A stretch of 64,000 nucleotides of DNA, taken from Actinomadura hibisca NBRC 15177 (GTDB taxonomy: Bacteria > Actinomycetota > Actinomycetes > Streptosporangiales > Streptosporangiaceae). The notes under the pieces are model-generated. The model was not told the DNA's origin, ran no database searches, and was given only the letters and a program-made list of their open reading frames with translations. This document shows, one piece after another, positions 34,562 to 43,788 of the stretch. The number at the start of each line of letters is the position of its first letter. Within the stretch, counting starts at the first letter, position 1. The position numbers were made by a program, and so were the translations under genes. The stretch is from contig NZ_BCRO01000012.1 of the NCBI RefSeq assembly GCF_001552635.1, positions 1 to 64,000 of the forward strand, read 5' to 3'.

Positions 34562-36112
34562 TCAGGCGGACGCGCCGGACAGGTGCATCCAGCCCGACAC
34601 CTCCAGCGTCTTCACCTCGTCGGCGACGTGCCGGAAACCGGCGGGGTCCAGGCTGCCGCGCGCCTGCGCGATCACCGTCTCGTACACGAACGTCGAGGTG
34701 ATGAACCCCAGGTCGGCGCTGGTGCGGGCCATCGCCCGCTTGAAGACCGGCGCGTCCAGCAGCCGGGCGGTCTGGATGATCGCCCAGCCGGAGACGCCCT
34801 CGGCGTCGGGCACCACCGGGCCGACGTGCAGCGCCACCCGCATCTGGAAACGTTCGGCCTCCGGGGCCGCGAGGTTGTGCCGCCGCAGCCCCTCCGCCAG
34901 CCGCGTCAGCATCGGGTCGGTCACCGCGCGCGTCGGGATCTCCGGCGGCGCGACCAGCAGCGCGCCGTCGCCGCGGTCCTCGCGGTGCAGCGCGGGCCAC
35001 GGCACCGCCGAACCCTCCAGCGCCTCGCGCAGCAGGTCGTACATGACGCGCCGCACGCGCAGCCGGTCGTCGTCGCGCCGGTGCAGGCCACTGAACCCGA
35101 CGATGTCGGTGAACAGGATCGTGCACATCTGCCCCGCCCACGTGGGCCGCTCGGGCGAACCGGCGGGCGAGGGGACGAGCCGGAGCACGCCCGACGCGGT
35201 GCCCGCCGGGCCGGCCGCGCCCGCCGCCCCCATCGGATCCGCCGCGCTCATGTGACCGGCCGCGCCTGCCTGGCCGGTCGCGCCCGCCACGTCCATCGGC
35301 CTCGTCGGACCCGCCGCACCCCTCTGGCCGCTCACGCCCATCGGCCCCGCCGGGCCGGCCGCGCCCGTCCTGTCCGCCATGCTCGCCGCGCCCGTCGCGT
35401 ACGGCGTATCTGGCGTGTCCGGGCCGCCGTCGTCGAACGCGGCCCACGGCTCCGGCGGCCGGGCCCCGGGGAGGCTCGAACCGGTCGCCGACCGCACGGC
35501 CGAAGTGTGCTTCGGCATGAGCTCCTGGAGGTAGGGCTCCTCGGTGAGCCGGTCGTAGACCTGGTTCTCCATGACGGCCAGCACGCGCGGGTGCACCGAC
35601 AGGAACGCCGCGAACTGCCGCGTCGACATCCGCAGGAACCGCAGGGTGTCCAGCGTGAACACCGACGCCGAGCGCCGCCGCAGCAGCAGCGCCGCCCGCT
35701 CGCCGAGCAGGTCCCCGGCGCCGCGCACCGCGATGATCTGCTCGCGGCCGTCACGTTCCACGCAGACCTTGGCCCAGCCCGTCAGGATGACCAGCAGGTG
35801 GTCGGCGATCTCGTCCACGCGCCACAACATGTACCCGGCCGGGAGCACGACCTCCTCGGCGGCCAGCGTGAACGCGGCCTGCTCGACCGGGGTGAGCGAC
35901 TGCCAGAACGTCTGCGGCTGCCTCCCCTCGGGCGCGGGCGGGGCCGTCCGGGCGGGCTGCGCGAGCCCCGCCACCACCGGCGACCCGATCTCCTCGGGCT
36001 CGGCCACCGGGTGCCGCCCCGGGCCGGGGAGGGCGTGCAGGGACATGTCGGAACGGGCGCTCATCGGAACGGCGTCCGGGTCGTGCCCGTGCCGCATGCG
36101 GTCGGTCACCAT
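34562..36112 (-). CDS. cNMP-binding domain / collagen-like linker / cyclase-homology fusion protein
   Basis: A protein of about 516 residues. A Crp-like cyclic-nucleotide-binding domain (about 65-195: AGYMLWRVDEIADHLLVILT, DLLGERAALLLRRRSASVF) is joined by a Gly-X-Y collagen-like stretch (about 245-310: GAAGPAGPMGVSG...) to a class III cyclase homology domain (about 325-510). Both metal Asp residues are present (LFTDIVGFSGL, REDRGDGALLVAP), but the adenine-selecting Lys is replaced by Glu. It lacks a DNA-binding domain. The start is uncertain; the frame stays open upstream into the repeat region. Related cyclase domains are at 23480 and 60709. Confidence 0.8.
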   Translation of the reverse strand: MVTDRMRHGHDPDAVPMSARSDMSLHALPGPGRHPVAEPEEIGSPVVAGLAQPARTAPPAPEGRQPQTFWQSLTPVEQAAFTLAAEEVVLPAGYMLWRVDEIADHLLVILTGWAKVCVERDGREQIIAVRGAGDLLGERAALLLRRRSASVFTLDTLRFLRMSTRQFAAFLSVHPRVLAVMENQVYDRLTEEPYLQELMPKHTSAVRSATGSSLPGARPPEPWAAFDDGGPDTPDTPYATGAASMADRTGAAGPAGPMGVSGQRGAAGPTRPMDVAGATGQAGAAGHMSAADPMGAAGAAGPAGTASGVLRLVPSPAGSPERPTWAGQMCTILFTDIVGFSGLHRRDDDRLRVRRVMYDLLREALEGSAVPWPALHREDRGDGALLVAPPEIPTRAVTDPMLTRLAEGLRRHNLAAPEAERFQMRVALHVGPVVPDAEGVSGWAIIQTARLLDAPVFKRAMARTSADLGFITSTFVYETVIAQARGSLDPAGFRHVADEVKTLEVSGWMHLSGASA

Positions 36113-37350
36113 GCCCGCCCCGTTTCCGGGAAGGAGCCGGTCAGGGCTCCGGCGGCCACGGCGGCCTGGCGGCCTCCGAACGCCAGCCCGTCCGTCGGCC
36201 CGCCGTGCGAGCGCCCTGGACCCCGGCGGCCCGGCCGGGAGGGGCCGGGCTCCGGGGAGTGGAGAGAGGCACGCCCCGCGAAGGCGCGTGCCATACGGGT
36301 GCATCCCGGCTGAGTGCGCGCCGCGCGGACGCACCTCGTGCAGGCGTGTCCCATGCGAGGGCGCGTCATACGGGTGCACCCCGGCTGGGTGCGCGCCGCG
36401 CGGGCGTGGCCCGTGCGGGCGTGCCCCGTGCAAGTACGCGCTGCGCGGGTGCGTCCTGGGAGGGTGCGCGTCGTGCCGGTGCGGGCCGCCGGTGCCTGCG
36501 GCGGGCGGCCAGGGGTGGACGGGGCGGAGCGGACGGCCGGTGACGCGGAGTCACCGGCGCCGGGGCGGGAGAAGGGGGCGGGAACGGGTCGGCGGGGACG
36601 GAAGTCGATCGTGGATTGGCGTGCACGGATTCTGATCATGTCGAGAACCCCATGTCCGGAATCGCGGTTTCCTGCGCGATCCCCTGGTCACTGTCTCCGT
36701 TGTCACGGATTGGACCGATGTATCGACCGCAAGCCGCTCCGCCTATACCCACACCACGTGATCGCGGTTAGACTGGAGAGGACGGTTGGGCTTGTTTCGC
36801 CTGGTCAAAAGGGTGTTTTCGGTAATGGAACACCCGATTGGCCGGCGCGCGGACGGACCCATCGGTCCCGAAGGGGTCGCCCTCCGCTTTCCTTCGATCC
36901 GCCTGGCCGCTAACCGGTGATCGAAGGGGAGTGAGGGCGGCTCTATTCATTTGTGCGCAAAAGCCGAAATGTCGGCGACGTTTCGTCCTCCTGCCGGCGG
37001 GCGGGCGCCGTGGGGATGGCCGCGCGGGCTCGGCGGGCCGGTCGGCGGCCGACGGACCGATCGGCTCCTCACCCAGCGTGAAGGATGATCGTACTGTATC
37101 ACGGCACCACGCCTTGTACTAATGCGTGCCCTTTCATTATGCTACCTAGCACCATAGAAGGTGTATCTCCGCCACGAGACGCTTTGACACTTTGGTTTAG
37201 ACCTTTGGCCTCGTTGCCGCGTCCGGGCCGTCCCGGGGAGGGCGTCCTACCCCGTGCGCCTGCCGGAGTGCCCTCCGGCAGGGCGGAAGGTGCCCGACTG
37301 CTATGTTGCATAAGACGAGTTGGCAGGCACTACCCAGAGTGAGATACGCG
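36113..37350. other. 1.2-kb intergenic region with repeats and AT-richer promoter zone
   Basis: It holds the 15-base repeat array (36269-36493), a less GC-rich stretch at 36640-37210 with a GGGTGTT/AACACCC dyad near 36810-36835, and the leader of the XRE regulator. Several frames stay open through the repeats on both strands, but none has family similarity or a good ribosome site, so no gene is called. Confidence 0.6.
36269..36493. repeat. 15-base minisatellite with a 75-base higher-order period
   Basis: About fifteen degenerate tandem units of 15 bases, for example GTGCGCGCCGCGCGG at both 36314 and 36389. Blocks of five units repeat: 36284-36358 and 36359-36433 align unit by unit. Because 15 is a multiple of three, frames on both strands stay open and encode pentapeptide-like strings. 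Confidence 0.8.
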
Positions 37351-38223
37351 ATGACCACTGACCAGGGCCCCGTTGTCCAGAGCGCGCTGCTGCGCAGCGA
37401 GCTCTCCCGGCTCCGCAAGGAGAAGGGGATGACCCAGGAGCAGGTCGCCGGCGCCCTGGAATGGTCGGCCTCCAAGCTGATCCGCATCGAGGGCGGCAAG
37501 AGCTCCATCACCCGGACCGACCTCCAGGCCCTGCTGATGGTCTACGACGTCACCTCCGAGAGCCGCCAGGAGCGCCTCCAGGCGCTCGCGCGCGGCGCCC
37601 GCGAGCCCGCGTGGTGGAACGAGTTCCGGGGCGAGGTCGAGGACATCCTGCTCACCTTCGTCGGCTACGCGGCGGGGGCTTCGTTCATCCGGCAGTTCCA
37701 CGGCACGCTCGTGCCCGGCCTGCTGCAGACCGAGGAGTACGCGCAGGTGCTGAGCACCGGCATCGTCGACCCCACCGTCCGGGTGCGCAGCGCGCAGCTC
37801 CGGCTGCGGCGGCAGGAGGAGCTGGCCCGGCGGGAGAACCCGCCCCGCCAGTACTACATCCTCGACGAGGCGGTGATCCGGCGGCATGTCGGCGTCAAGG
37901 TCGATCCGGCCATCATGCCGAACCAGCTGCGCCACATCGCCGACGCCGCCGAGCAGAACGACCAGCTCACGGTGCGGATCATCCCCTTCAACGCCGGCGC
38001 CCACCTCGGGCTGTACGGCCCGTTCACGCTGCTGGAGTTCGAGGGCGGCCTGACCGACGTGCTGCACCTGGAGGGGCGGCCCGGGGCCAGCCTGGTGATC
38101 AGCGGGGACACCCCGCAGGTGAGCGACTACCGGGACAACTTCGAGGTGCTGCTGGAGGAGGCCCTGTCCGCCGACAAGTCCCTCGAACTGATCCGCCGGA
38201 CCGCCGAGGACCTCGTGAACTGA
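37351..38223 (+). CDS. XRE/DUF5753 helix-turn-helix regulator
   Basis: A 290-residue regulator. The helix-turn-helix is at about 12-65 (SRLRKEKGMTQEQVAGALEW, KLIRIEGGKSSIT), and a DUF5753 domain fills the rest (TLVPGLLQTEEYAQVLSTGI, LDEAVIRRHVG, IIPFNAGAHLGLYGPFTLLE). These proteins pair with small DUF397 proteins in actinomycetes, often in developmental or toxin-antitoxin-like roles; a DUF397 gene follows 237 bases downstream. ATG 37351 is preferred to TTG/GTG options upstream. Confidence 0.93.
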   Translation: MTTDQGPVVQSALLRSELSRLRKEKGMTQEQVAGALEWSASKLIRIEGGKSSITRTDLQALLMVYDVTSESRQERLQALARGAREPAWWNEFRGEVEDILLTFVGYAAGASFIRQFHGTLVPGLLQTEEYAQVLSTGIVDPTVRVRSAQLRLRRQEELARRENPPRQYYILDEAVIRRHVGVKVDPAIMPNQLRHIADAAEQNDQLTVRIIPFNAGAHLGLYGPFTLLEFEGGLTDVLHLEGRPGASLVISGDTPQVSDYRDNFEVLLEEALSADKSLELIRRTAEDLVN

Positions 38224-38289
38224 CCGCACCGCCGGTGTCCTGGAGGTGATCACCGACCGTCCGTCCACAGCCGCATAGCGCAACTTTTT

Positions 38290-38360
38290 GATCTTGTGGT
38301 CCCGTGTAGGCGGGATAACCGAGAACGTTTACACTCGTGAACGGGAAAATCCACAAGGTC
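38290..38360 (+). repeat. inverted repeat in the DUF397 leader
   Basis: GATCTTGTGG (38290-38299) and CCACAAGGTC (38351-38360) pair over nine of ten positions, with inner CCCGT (38301-38305) and ACGGG (38341-38345) extending the stem. It could fold in the DUF397 leader RNA or be a binding site for the XRE protein. Confidence 0.5.
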
Positions 38361-38460
38361 GTGGTTTGTTGTGCCCTGCTCGGCTTTCGCTCGGTGGGAG
38401 TTCCTACCCGTACGGATTCGGTGAGACGGAGCCCGCCAGCAATGGATGGAGGGTTGCTGG

Positions 38461-38682
38461 ATGGTCGACTGGTCTATTCGGGTGCCGGAGAACGCCTGGC
38501 GGAAAAGCAGCCACAGTGCTGAGGGCGGCGATTGCGTCGAAATCGCCGTCACTGATGCGTTCCTGCTGGTCCGTGACTCGCTGGACCGCGCCGGAGGGAT
38601 CCTGGCCCTCGACGGCCCCGAGGGGCGTTCGTTGCTGACGCGCATCCGGGGCGGCGAACCGGCAGGACGCCGGAGCGCCTGA
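38461..38682 (+). CDS. DUF397 small protein
   Basis: A 73-residue protein with the DUF397 core WRKSSHSAEGGDCVEIAV (13-30) followed by VRDSLDRAGGILAL. ATG 38461 has GGAGGG seven bases upstream. It follows an XRE/DUF5753 gene in the same direction, the standard actinobacterial pairing (as around whiJ), in which the small protein modulates the regulator. Confidence 0.92.
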   Translation: MVDWSIRVPENAWRKSSHSAEGGDCVEIAVTDAFLLVRDSLDRAGGILALDGPEGRSLLTRIRGGEPAGRRSA

Positions 38683-38695
38683 CGTCCTTCCGGGA

Positions 38696-38716
38696 CGGCC
38701 GCGAAAAGCGCGGCCG
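38696..38716 (+). terminator. terminator-like hairpin after the DUF397 gene
   Basis: CGGCCGCG and CGCGGCCG form an eight-pair GC stem with loop AAAAG, 13 bases after the stop codon. There is no U-tract, which is common for actinobacterial terminators. Confidence 0.55.
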
Positions 38717-38978
38717 CGAAGTCCGCAGCGCCACTGATTTGCGGTGAAGGCCCGGGTGGCGCATGGGTCACCCGGGTGGCGCCGTTCGCCTTTTCTCACC
38801 CTTTGCAGCAATGAAGTCGCAATGAGTTAGACGGCCGCCATTGCCGCGACTTCCGTATGCGTGGAACCGTGCCGACGGCCCGCGTGGGAGCCGTCTGGTT
38901 CCGCGCGCCTCCCATCGCCAGGACCGATCTTGCCAACTATTGGACATCCGGTCTAGATTCAGCTCACCCGCGACACAA

Positions 38979-38995
38979 GTAAGCACTTACGTGCT
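38979..38995. promoter_or_regulatory. overlapping palindromes upstream of the lipase
   Basis: GTAAGCACTTAC (38979-38990) is a perfect dyad, and AGCACTTACGTGCT (38982-38995) is a second one overlapping it. They lie 36-52 bases before the lipase start codon, a typical operator position. Confidence 0.5.
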
Positions 38996-39030
38996 CGGCG
39001 ACGGCGGGTCTGACCTGGGAGGCTACGGCC

Positions 39031-40014
39031 GTGCGCGCAGCAGCAGGACCTCAAACCACACGGACCCGCACCGCCCGATCGCGCGCCAGGCGCGTTCTCG
39101 GCTCCCTCGCCCTGGCCCTCGGCCTCACGGCGAGCCTGACGGTCGTGCCCACGGCCTCCGCGCACGCCGCCGCCAAGTACCCCGTCGGCAACGTCGGCAA
39201 GGCCCTGGAGAACTTCTTCAACAGCCCCGACCAGGTCGCCGGTGCCAACGACTGGTCCTGCAAGCCCGGCCGCGAGCATCCCACCCCCGTCGTCCTCACC
39301 CACGCCACCTTCGTGAACCAGGGCGCGAACTGGGCGGTCCTGTCGCCGATGCTGGCCAACGAGGGCTACTGCGTCTACGCCTTCAACTACGGCATGGCGC
39401 CCATCTCGGTCGGCCGCGTCGGCGGCATGGGCGACATCCCCGCCTCCGCCGGGGTCCTGCGCGCGTTCGTGGACAAGGTGCTGGCCAGAACCGGCGCGGC
39501 CAAGGTCGACATCGTCGGCCACTCGCAGGGCGGCCTCATGCCGGGCTACTACATCAAGCGCCTGGGCGGCGCGGCCAAGGTCCGCACGTTCGTGGGGCTG
39601 TCGCCCAGCAACCACGGCACCACGCTGCTCGGCCTCGTCGAGCTCGGACGGCAGCTCAACCTGCTCGGCTTCGTGAACGAGGGCTTCAAGGGGCTCGGCA
39701 CGCCCGCGCTGGTCCAGCAGCAGGCCGGGTCCGACTTCGTCAGGGACATGTTCGCCGACGGCGACACCGTCCCCGGCCCCCGCTACGTCGTCATCCAGAC
39801 CAGGAACGACCTGGTCGTGACGCCCTACACCAACGCGTTCCTCAACGGCCCGAACGCCACCAACATCCTGATCCAGGACCAGTGCCCGAGGGACTACGTC
39901 GGCCACGTCGGGATGTTCAACGACGGCCCGGTCCTCCAGAACGTGCTGAACGTCCTCGGCCGCAACCGTCCCGGCTTCCGCGCCAGGTGCACCGGGTACG
40001 GCCTGCCGGTCTGA
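39031..40014 (+). CDS. secreted lipase/esterase (class 2 lipase-like)
   Basis: A 327-residue exported hydrolase. The twin-arginine-like N-terminus (ARSRARRVLG) and hydrophobic core end near AHA-AAK (about 47). An LTHATFVNQGANWAVLSPML stretch corresponds to the oxyanion loop, the nucleophile is in VGHSQGGL, the acid is likely the Asp of TRNDLVVTPY and the base is in YVGHVGM. This set matches actinobacterial lipases of the EstA/LipA type. The start GTG 39031 has GGGAGG eight bases upstream. Confidence 0.92.
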   Translation: MRAAAGPQTTRTRTARSRARRVLGSLALALGLTASLTVVPTASAHAAAKYPVGNVGKALENFFNSPDQVAGANDWSCKPGREHPTPVVLTHATFVNQGANWAVLSPMLANEGYCVYAFNYGMAPISVGRVGGMGDIPASAGVLRAFVDKVLARTGAAKVDIVGHSQGGLMPGYYIKRLGGAAKVRTFVGLSPSNHGTTLLGLVELGRQLNLLGFVNEGFKGLGTPALVQQQAGSDFVRDMFADGDTVPGPRYVVIQTRNDLVVTPYTNAFLNGPNATNILIQDQCPRDYVGHVGMFNDGPVLQNVLNVLGRNRPGFRARCTGYGLPV

Positions 40015-40039
40015 CCGGCCCCGCCCCTACGCTGGACGG

Positions 40040-42859
40040 GTGCCCGATCACGCTCGCCGGCTCCAGGCCGCGCTTCCCGGCGTCGTCCGCACCGACCTGA
40101 CCACCCGCGCCGCCTACGCGTCGGACGCCTCGGTCTTCCGGCGGGTGCCGCTCGCGGTCGCCGAGCCGCGCTCGCCGGAGGAACTGGCCCGCGTCCTGGA
40201 GGTGGCGGTGGCCGAGGGCCTGCCGGTCACCGTGCGCGGCGGCGGCACCTCCATCGCGGGCAACGCGATCGGCGCGGGCGTCGTCATCGACACCTCCCGG
40301 CACCTCAACCGGGTCCGGGCGGTCGACCCCGACGCCCGCACCGCCGTCGTGGAGCCCGGCGTGGTGCTGGACGACCTGCGCGCCGCCGCCGCGCCGCACG
40401 GCCTCACCTTCGGCCCCGACCCCTCCAGCCACTCCCGCTGCACCCTCGGCGGCATGATCGGCAACAACGCGTGCGGGTCGCACAGCGTCGCCTGGGGCGG
40501 CACGGCCGCGAACGTCGCGGCGCTGCGCCTGCTGCGCGCCGACGGCCGGGAGCTGGCCGCCACCCGCGGTTCCAGCGGCGACGCGCGGCTGGACGCCGAG
40601 CTGACCCGCCTGCGCGACGCGCACCTCGCGCCGCTGCGCACCGAGCTCGGCCGCTTCAGCCGCCAGGTCTCCGGCTACGGCCTGCACCACCTGCTGCCGG
40701 AGAACGGCTTCGACGTCGCCAAGGCCCTGGTCGGCAGCGAGGGGACCTGCGGCCTGGTCACCGAGGCGACCGTGCGGCTGGTGCCGGTCCCGGCGGCCCG
40801 CGCCCTGGCGGTGCTGGGTTTCCCGGACGTCTACACCGCCGCCGAGCAGGCCCCGTTCGCCGCCGCGACGGGCGCGCTCACCGTCGAGGGCATGGCCGCC
40901 GACCTGCTGGCCGCGCTGCGCTCCCAGCCGGGCCGGTCGGGCGCGGGCGCCGACCTGCCGCCCGGCGGCGGCTGGTTGTACTGCGAGGTCGGCGGCGAGA
41001 CCGCCGGGCAGGCCCGGGAGGCCGCGCACGCGCTCGCCGCCGCCGTCCGCGACCGTGTCCCGGAGATGACGGGCGTGGTGGTGGACGACCCGGCCCGGAT
41101 GCGCGCCTTGTGGTGGATCCGGGAGGCGGGCGCGGGGATCGTGACCCGGCTGCTGGACGGCGGCGAGGCGTGGGCGGGCTGGGAGGACTCGGCCGTCCCG
41201 CCCGAGCGCCTGGCCGGGTACCTGCGGGACCTGTACGCGCTGATGCGGACGCACGGCCTGCGCGGCGTCCCGTATGGGCACTTCGGCGAAGGTTGCCTCC
41301 ACCTCCGGCTGAGTTTCGGGCTGGACGACCCGTCCGGCGTGGCGGTCTACCGGCGCTTCATGGAAGAGGCCGCCGCGCTCGTCGTCTCCTACGGCGGGTC
41401 GATCTCGGGCGAGCACGGCGACGGCCGGGCCCGCTCGGAGCTGCTGGGCACGATGTACCCGCCGGAGACGATGGCCGCGTTCGCCGCGTTCAAGCACACC
41501 TTCGACCCCGGCGGCGCGCTCAACCCCGGTGTGATCACCGACCCCGCCCCGCTGGACCGGGACCTGCGCCCCGGCCCCGGCCGCGACGCTCTGACGATCA
41601 CGCCCGTGCACGCCCTGACCCGCGACCACGGCTCGTTCACCGCGGCCGTGCACCGCTGCGTGGGCGTCGGCTCGTGCCGCGACCTGCGCACCGGTGCGAT
41701 GTGCCCGTCGTTCAAGGCGACGCGCGACGAGGTGCACTCCACGCGCGGCCGGGCGCGCGTGCTGGCGGAGATGTTGCGCGGCGAGACGTTGCCGGACGGC
41801 TGGCGCTCGACGGAGGTGCGGGACGCGCTCGACCTGTGCCTGTCGTGCAAGGCGTGCGCGACCGAATGTCCGGTGAATGTCGATATGGCGACATACAAGG
41901 CGGAGTTCCTGCACCGCCACTACGCCCGCCGGCTCCGCCCGCTCGCCCACTACTCGATGGGCTGGCTGCCGCTGTGGTCGCGCCTGGCGACAGCCGTGCC
42001 CGGCGGCGCGCGCCTGGTCAACGGGGCGCTGGAGCGCCGACCCGTCGCCGCCGCCGTCAAGCGCCTGGCGGGGGTCGAGCCGCGCCGCGAGATGGTCCGC
42101 TTCGCGGAGACGACGCTGCGGGCGTGGTTCCGCCGCCGCCCGCAGCGCCAGGGCGAAACCGTGGTGTTGTGGCCCGACACCTTCACCGACCTGCACGCTC
42201 CCGAGGTGGGCCGGGCGGCGGTGGAGGTACTGGAGGCCCTGGGGTACCGGGTGCTACTGCCGCCCGGACGGGTCTGCTGCGGCCTGACCTGGCACTCGAC
42301 CGGCCAGCTCACGATCACTCGGCGGGTGTTGCGGCACACCCTGGCGACGTTGCGGCCCGCGCTGGAGGCGGGCGTGCCGATCGTCGGGCTGGAGCCGTCG
42401 TGCACGGTGATGTTGCGCGAGGAGGCGCCCGAGCTGCTGCCCGGCGACCCCTTGGCCAAGCTGCTGTCGGAGCACATGACGACCCTGGCCGAACTGGTGG
42501 ACGCCCAGCAGGAGTGGCCGTTCACACCCCTGAACACGAGTGCCGTGACGCAGGTGCACTGCCACCAGGAGGCCAAAGGGTCCTACGACGCGGACCGGGC
42601 CGTCCTCGAACGCCTGGGCATAGCCGCCGACGTCATCGGCGCAGGCTGCTGCGGCCTGGCGGGCAACTTCGGCTTCGAGCCGGGCCATTGGGAGGTGTCC
42701 CAGGCGTGCGCCGAACGGGAGTTGTATCCCAAGGTGAACGAGGCCGACGACGACACCCTGGTGCTGGCGGACGGTTTCTCGTGCCGGACGCAGATCGCCC
42801 AGGGGACCGAGCGGCGGGCGCTCCACCTGGCCCAGGTGCTCCAACGGGCCTTGGGGTAG
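40040..42859 (+). CDS. large FAD-linked oxidase / Fe-S (GlcD-Dld-type) fusion protein
   Basis: A 939-residue enzyme combining three modules. The FAD-binding PCMH domain covers about 25-240 (VTVRGGGTSIAGNAIGAGVV, CTLGGMIGNNACGSHSV); an FAD oxidase C-terminal domain lies at about 240-500 (YGHFGEGCLHLRL, SGEHGDGRARSELL). A ferredoxin-type segment holds CVGVGSCRDLRTGAMCPS and CLSCKACATECP, and the CCG domain has CCGLTWHSTGQ and CCGLAGNFGFEPGHWE. Members oxidise D-2-hydroxyacids such as D-lactate or glycolate. The start GTG 40040 lacks a clear ribosome site. It stands alone. Confidence 0.93.
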   Translation: MPDHARRLQAALPGVVRTDLTTRAAYASDASVFRRVPLAVAEPRSPEELARVLEVAVAEGLPVTVRGGGTSIAGNAIGAGVVIDTSRHLNRVRAVDPDARTAVVEPGVVLDDLRAAAAPHGLTFGPDPSSHSRCTLGGMIGNNACGSHSVAWGGTAANVAALRLLRADGRELAATRGSSGDARLDAELTRLRDAHLAPLRTELGRFSRQVSGYGLHHLLPENGFDVAKALVGSEGTCGLVTEATVRLVPVPAARALAVLGFPDVYTAAEQAPFAAATGALTVEGMAADLLAALRSQPGRSGAGADLPPGGGWLYCEVGGETAGQAREAAHALAAAVRDRVPEMTGVVVDDPARMRALWWIREAGAGIVTRLLDGGEAWAGWEDSAVPPERLAGYLRDLYALMRTHGLRGVPYGHFGEGCLHLRLSFGLDDPSGVAVYRRFMEEAAALVVSYGGSISGEHGDGRARSELLGTMYPPETMAAFAAFKHTFDPGGALNPGVITDPAPLDRDLRPGPGRDALTITPVHALTRDHGSFTAAVHRCVGVGSCRDLRTGAMCPSFKATRDEVHSTRGRARVLAEMLRGETLPDGWRSTEVRDALDLCLSCKACATECPVNVDMATYKAEFLHRHYARRLRPLAHYSMGWLPLWSRLATAVPGGARLVNGALERRPVAAAVKRLAGVEPRREMVRFAETTLRAWFRRRPQRQGETVVLWPDTFTDLHAPEVGRAAVEVLEALGYRVLLPPGRVCCGLTWHSTGQLTITRRVLRHTLATLRPALEAGVPIVGLEPSCTVMLREEAPELLPGDPLAKLLSEHMTTLAELVDAQQEWPFTPLNTSAVTQVHCHQEAKGSYDADRAVLERLGIAADVIGAGCCGLAGNFGFEPGHWEVSQACAERELYPKVNEADDDTLVLADGFSCRTQIAQGTERRALHLAQVLQRALG

Positions 42860-42966
42860 GAGAAGGGGAAGCTGCGCGCGCACGGACACGAATTCCGATG
42901 GAAGGCGAGCGCCGCCGCTGCGCTGGAGCTGGCGGACTTCGCCGTCACCGACCGGCTCCAGGGTGC

Positions 42967-43788
42967 CTAGTCCGCGATCAGCCGGGCGGCGTCCTCCTCA
43001 TTCAGCACGATGCCGAACGTCTCGGCCAGCAGCCTCGGGATCTCCGCGCGCTCCACCTCGCGCACCTCGCTCGGGCCGCCGGGGAGGTTGGTCGTCCAGG
43101 TCGTGCCGTCCAGGACGTGGTGCGACTCCGCCGTGAAGCGCTGCGCGTAGGGACGGGCCGTGAAAGGCGACCTCGGGTGCGTGGACACGTAGTGGTTCCC
43201 CACGACGTAGTCCACGGTGTACTGGGGGTTCAGGGTGAAGGAGTGGCGGTCGATCCACCCGTTCGCGTTCGCCTGGTTCAGCGTCCACACGTCGTTGCCG
43301 GAACGTTCCAGGTGGAACTGCCAGCCGTCCTGGTCCACCTTCGTGCCGGGACGCAACTCGATCGGCTCCAGGGGCCCGGAGCCGAAACCGACGTCGCACA
43401 ACCACCCCCGGTCGTCGTCGCTCGTCGTCACGCGCAGCAGGGCGTGGGTCGCCGGGCGAAGGGTGTCGGCGCCCAGGCTGACGCGGCCGTGCACCCCCGT
43501 CAGGCCGAAGCCGAGCCGCTCCAGCGCGGCCGCGAACAGCAGGGTGTGCTCGTAGCAGTAACCGCCGCGCCGCTCGCCGACCAGCTTCTGCTGCAAGGAC
43601 GGCAGGTCCAGCGGGATCGGGCGGCCGAGCAGGATCTCCAGGTTCTCGAACGGCACCGTCGTGACGTGCGCGCGCTGCAAGGCGAACAGGGCCGCCGTGG
43701 TCGGCGCGCGCTCGCCGTCATAACCGATGCGGGCCAGGTAGGCGTCCAGGTCCAGGTCCTCGCCATGCCAGGAATCATCGTGCCGCAC
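42967..43788 (-). CDS. arylamine N-acetyltransferase
   Basis: A 273-residue enzyme with the NAT triad Cys78 (RRGGYCYEHT), His115 (ATHALLRV) and Asp132 (WLCDVGFG), and the conserved VPFENLEILLGRPI. It transfers acetyl or another acyl group from CoA to arylamines or hydrazines. In some actinomycetes such enzymes close amide rings of ansamycins, but no such cluster is here. It is transcribed alone. Confidence 0.95.
   Translation of the reverse strand: MRHDDSWHGEDLDLDAYLARIGYDGERAPTTAALFALQRAHVTTVPFENLEILLGRPIPLDLPSLQQKLVGERRGGYCYEHTLLFAAALERLGFGLTGVHGRVSLGADTLRPATHALLRVTTSDDDRGWLCDVGFGSGPLEPIELRPGTKVDQDGWQFHLERSGNDVWTLNQANANGWIDRHSFTLNPQYTVDYVVGNHYVSTHPRSPFTARPYAQRFTAESHHVLDGTTWTTNLPGGPSEVREVERAEIPRLLAETFGIVLNEEDAARLIAD

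Larger units (their letters stand above)
38683..39030. other. 348-base intergenic region
   Basis: No gene seen. It contains a hairpin at 38696-38716, a direct repeat CCCGGGTGGCG at 38751 and 38771, and overlapping palindromes at 38979-38995 before the lipase gene. Confidence 0.6.

Noticed and set aside
36269..36493. CRISPR array
   Set aside because: Units are contiguous 15-mers with no unique spacers, and no cas gene is present.
36106..36913. Repeat-containing frames on both strands as pentapeptide or collagen-like proteins
   Set aside because: The 15-base period keeps all frames open, no start has a ribosome site and no known repeat family fits. Treated as a minisatellite.
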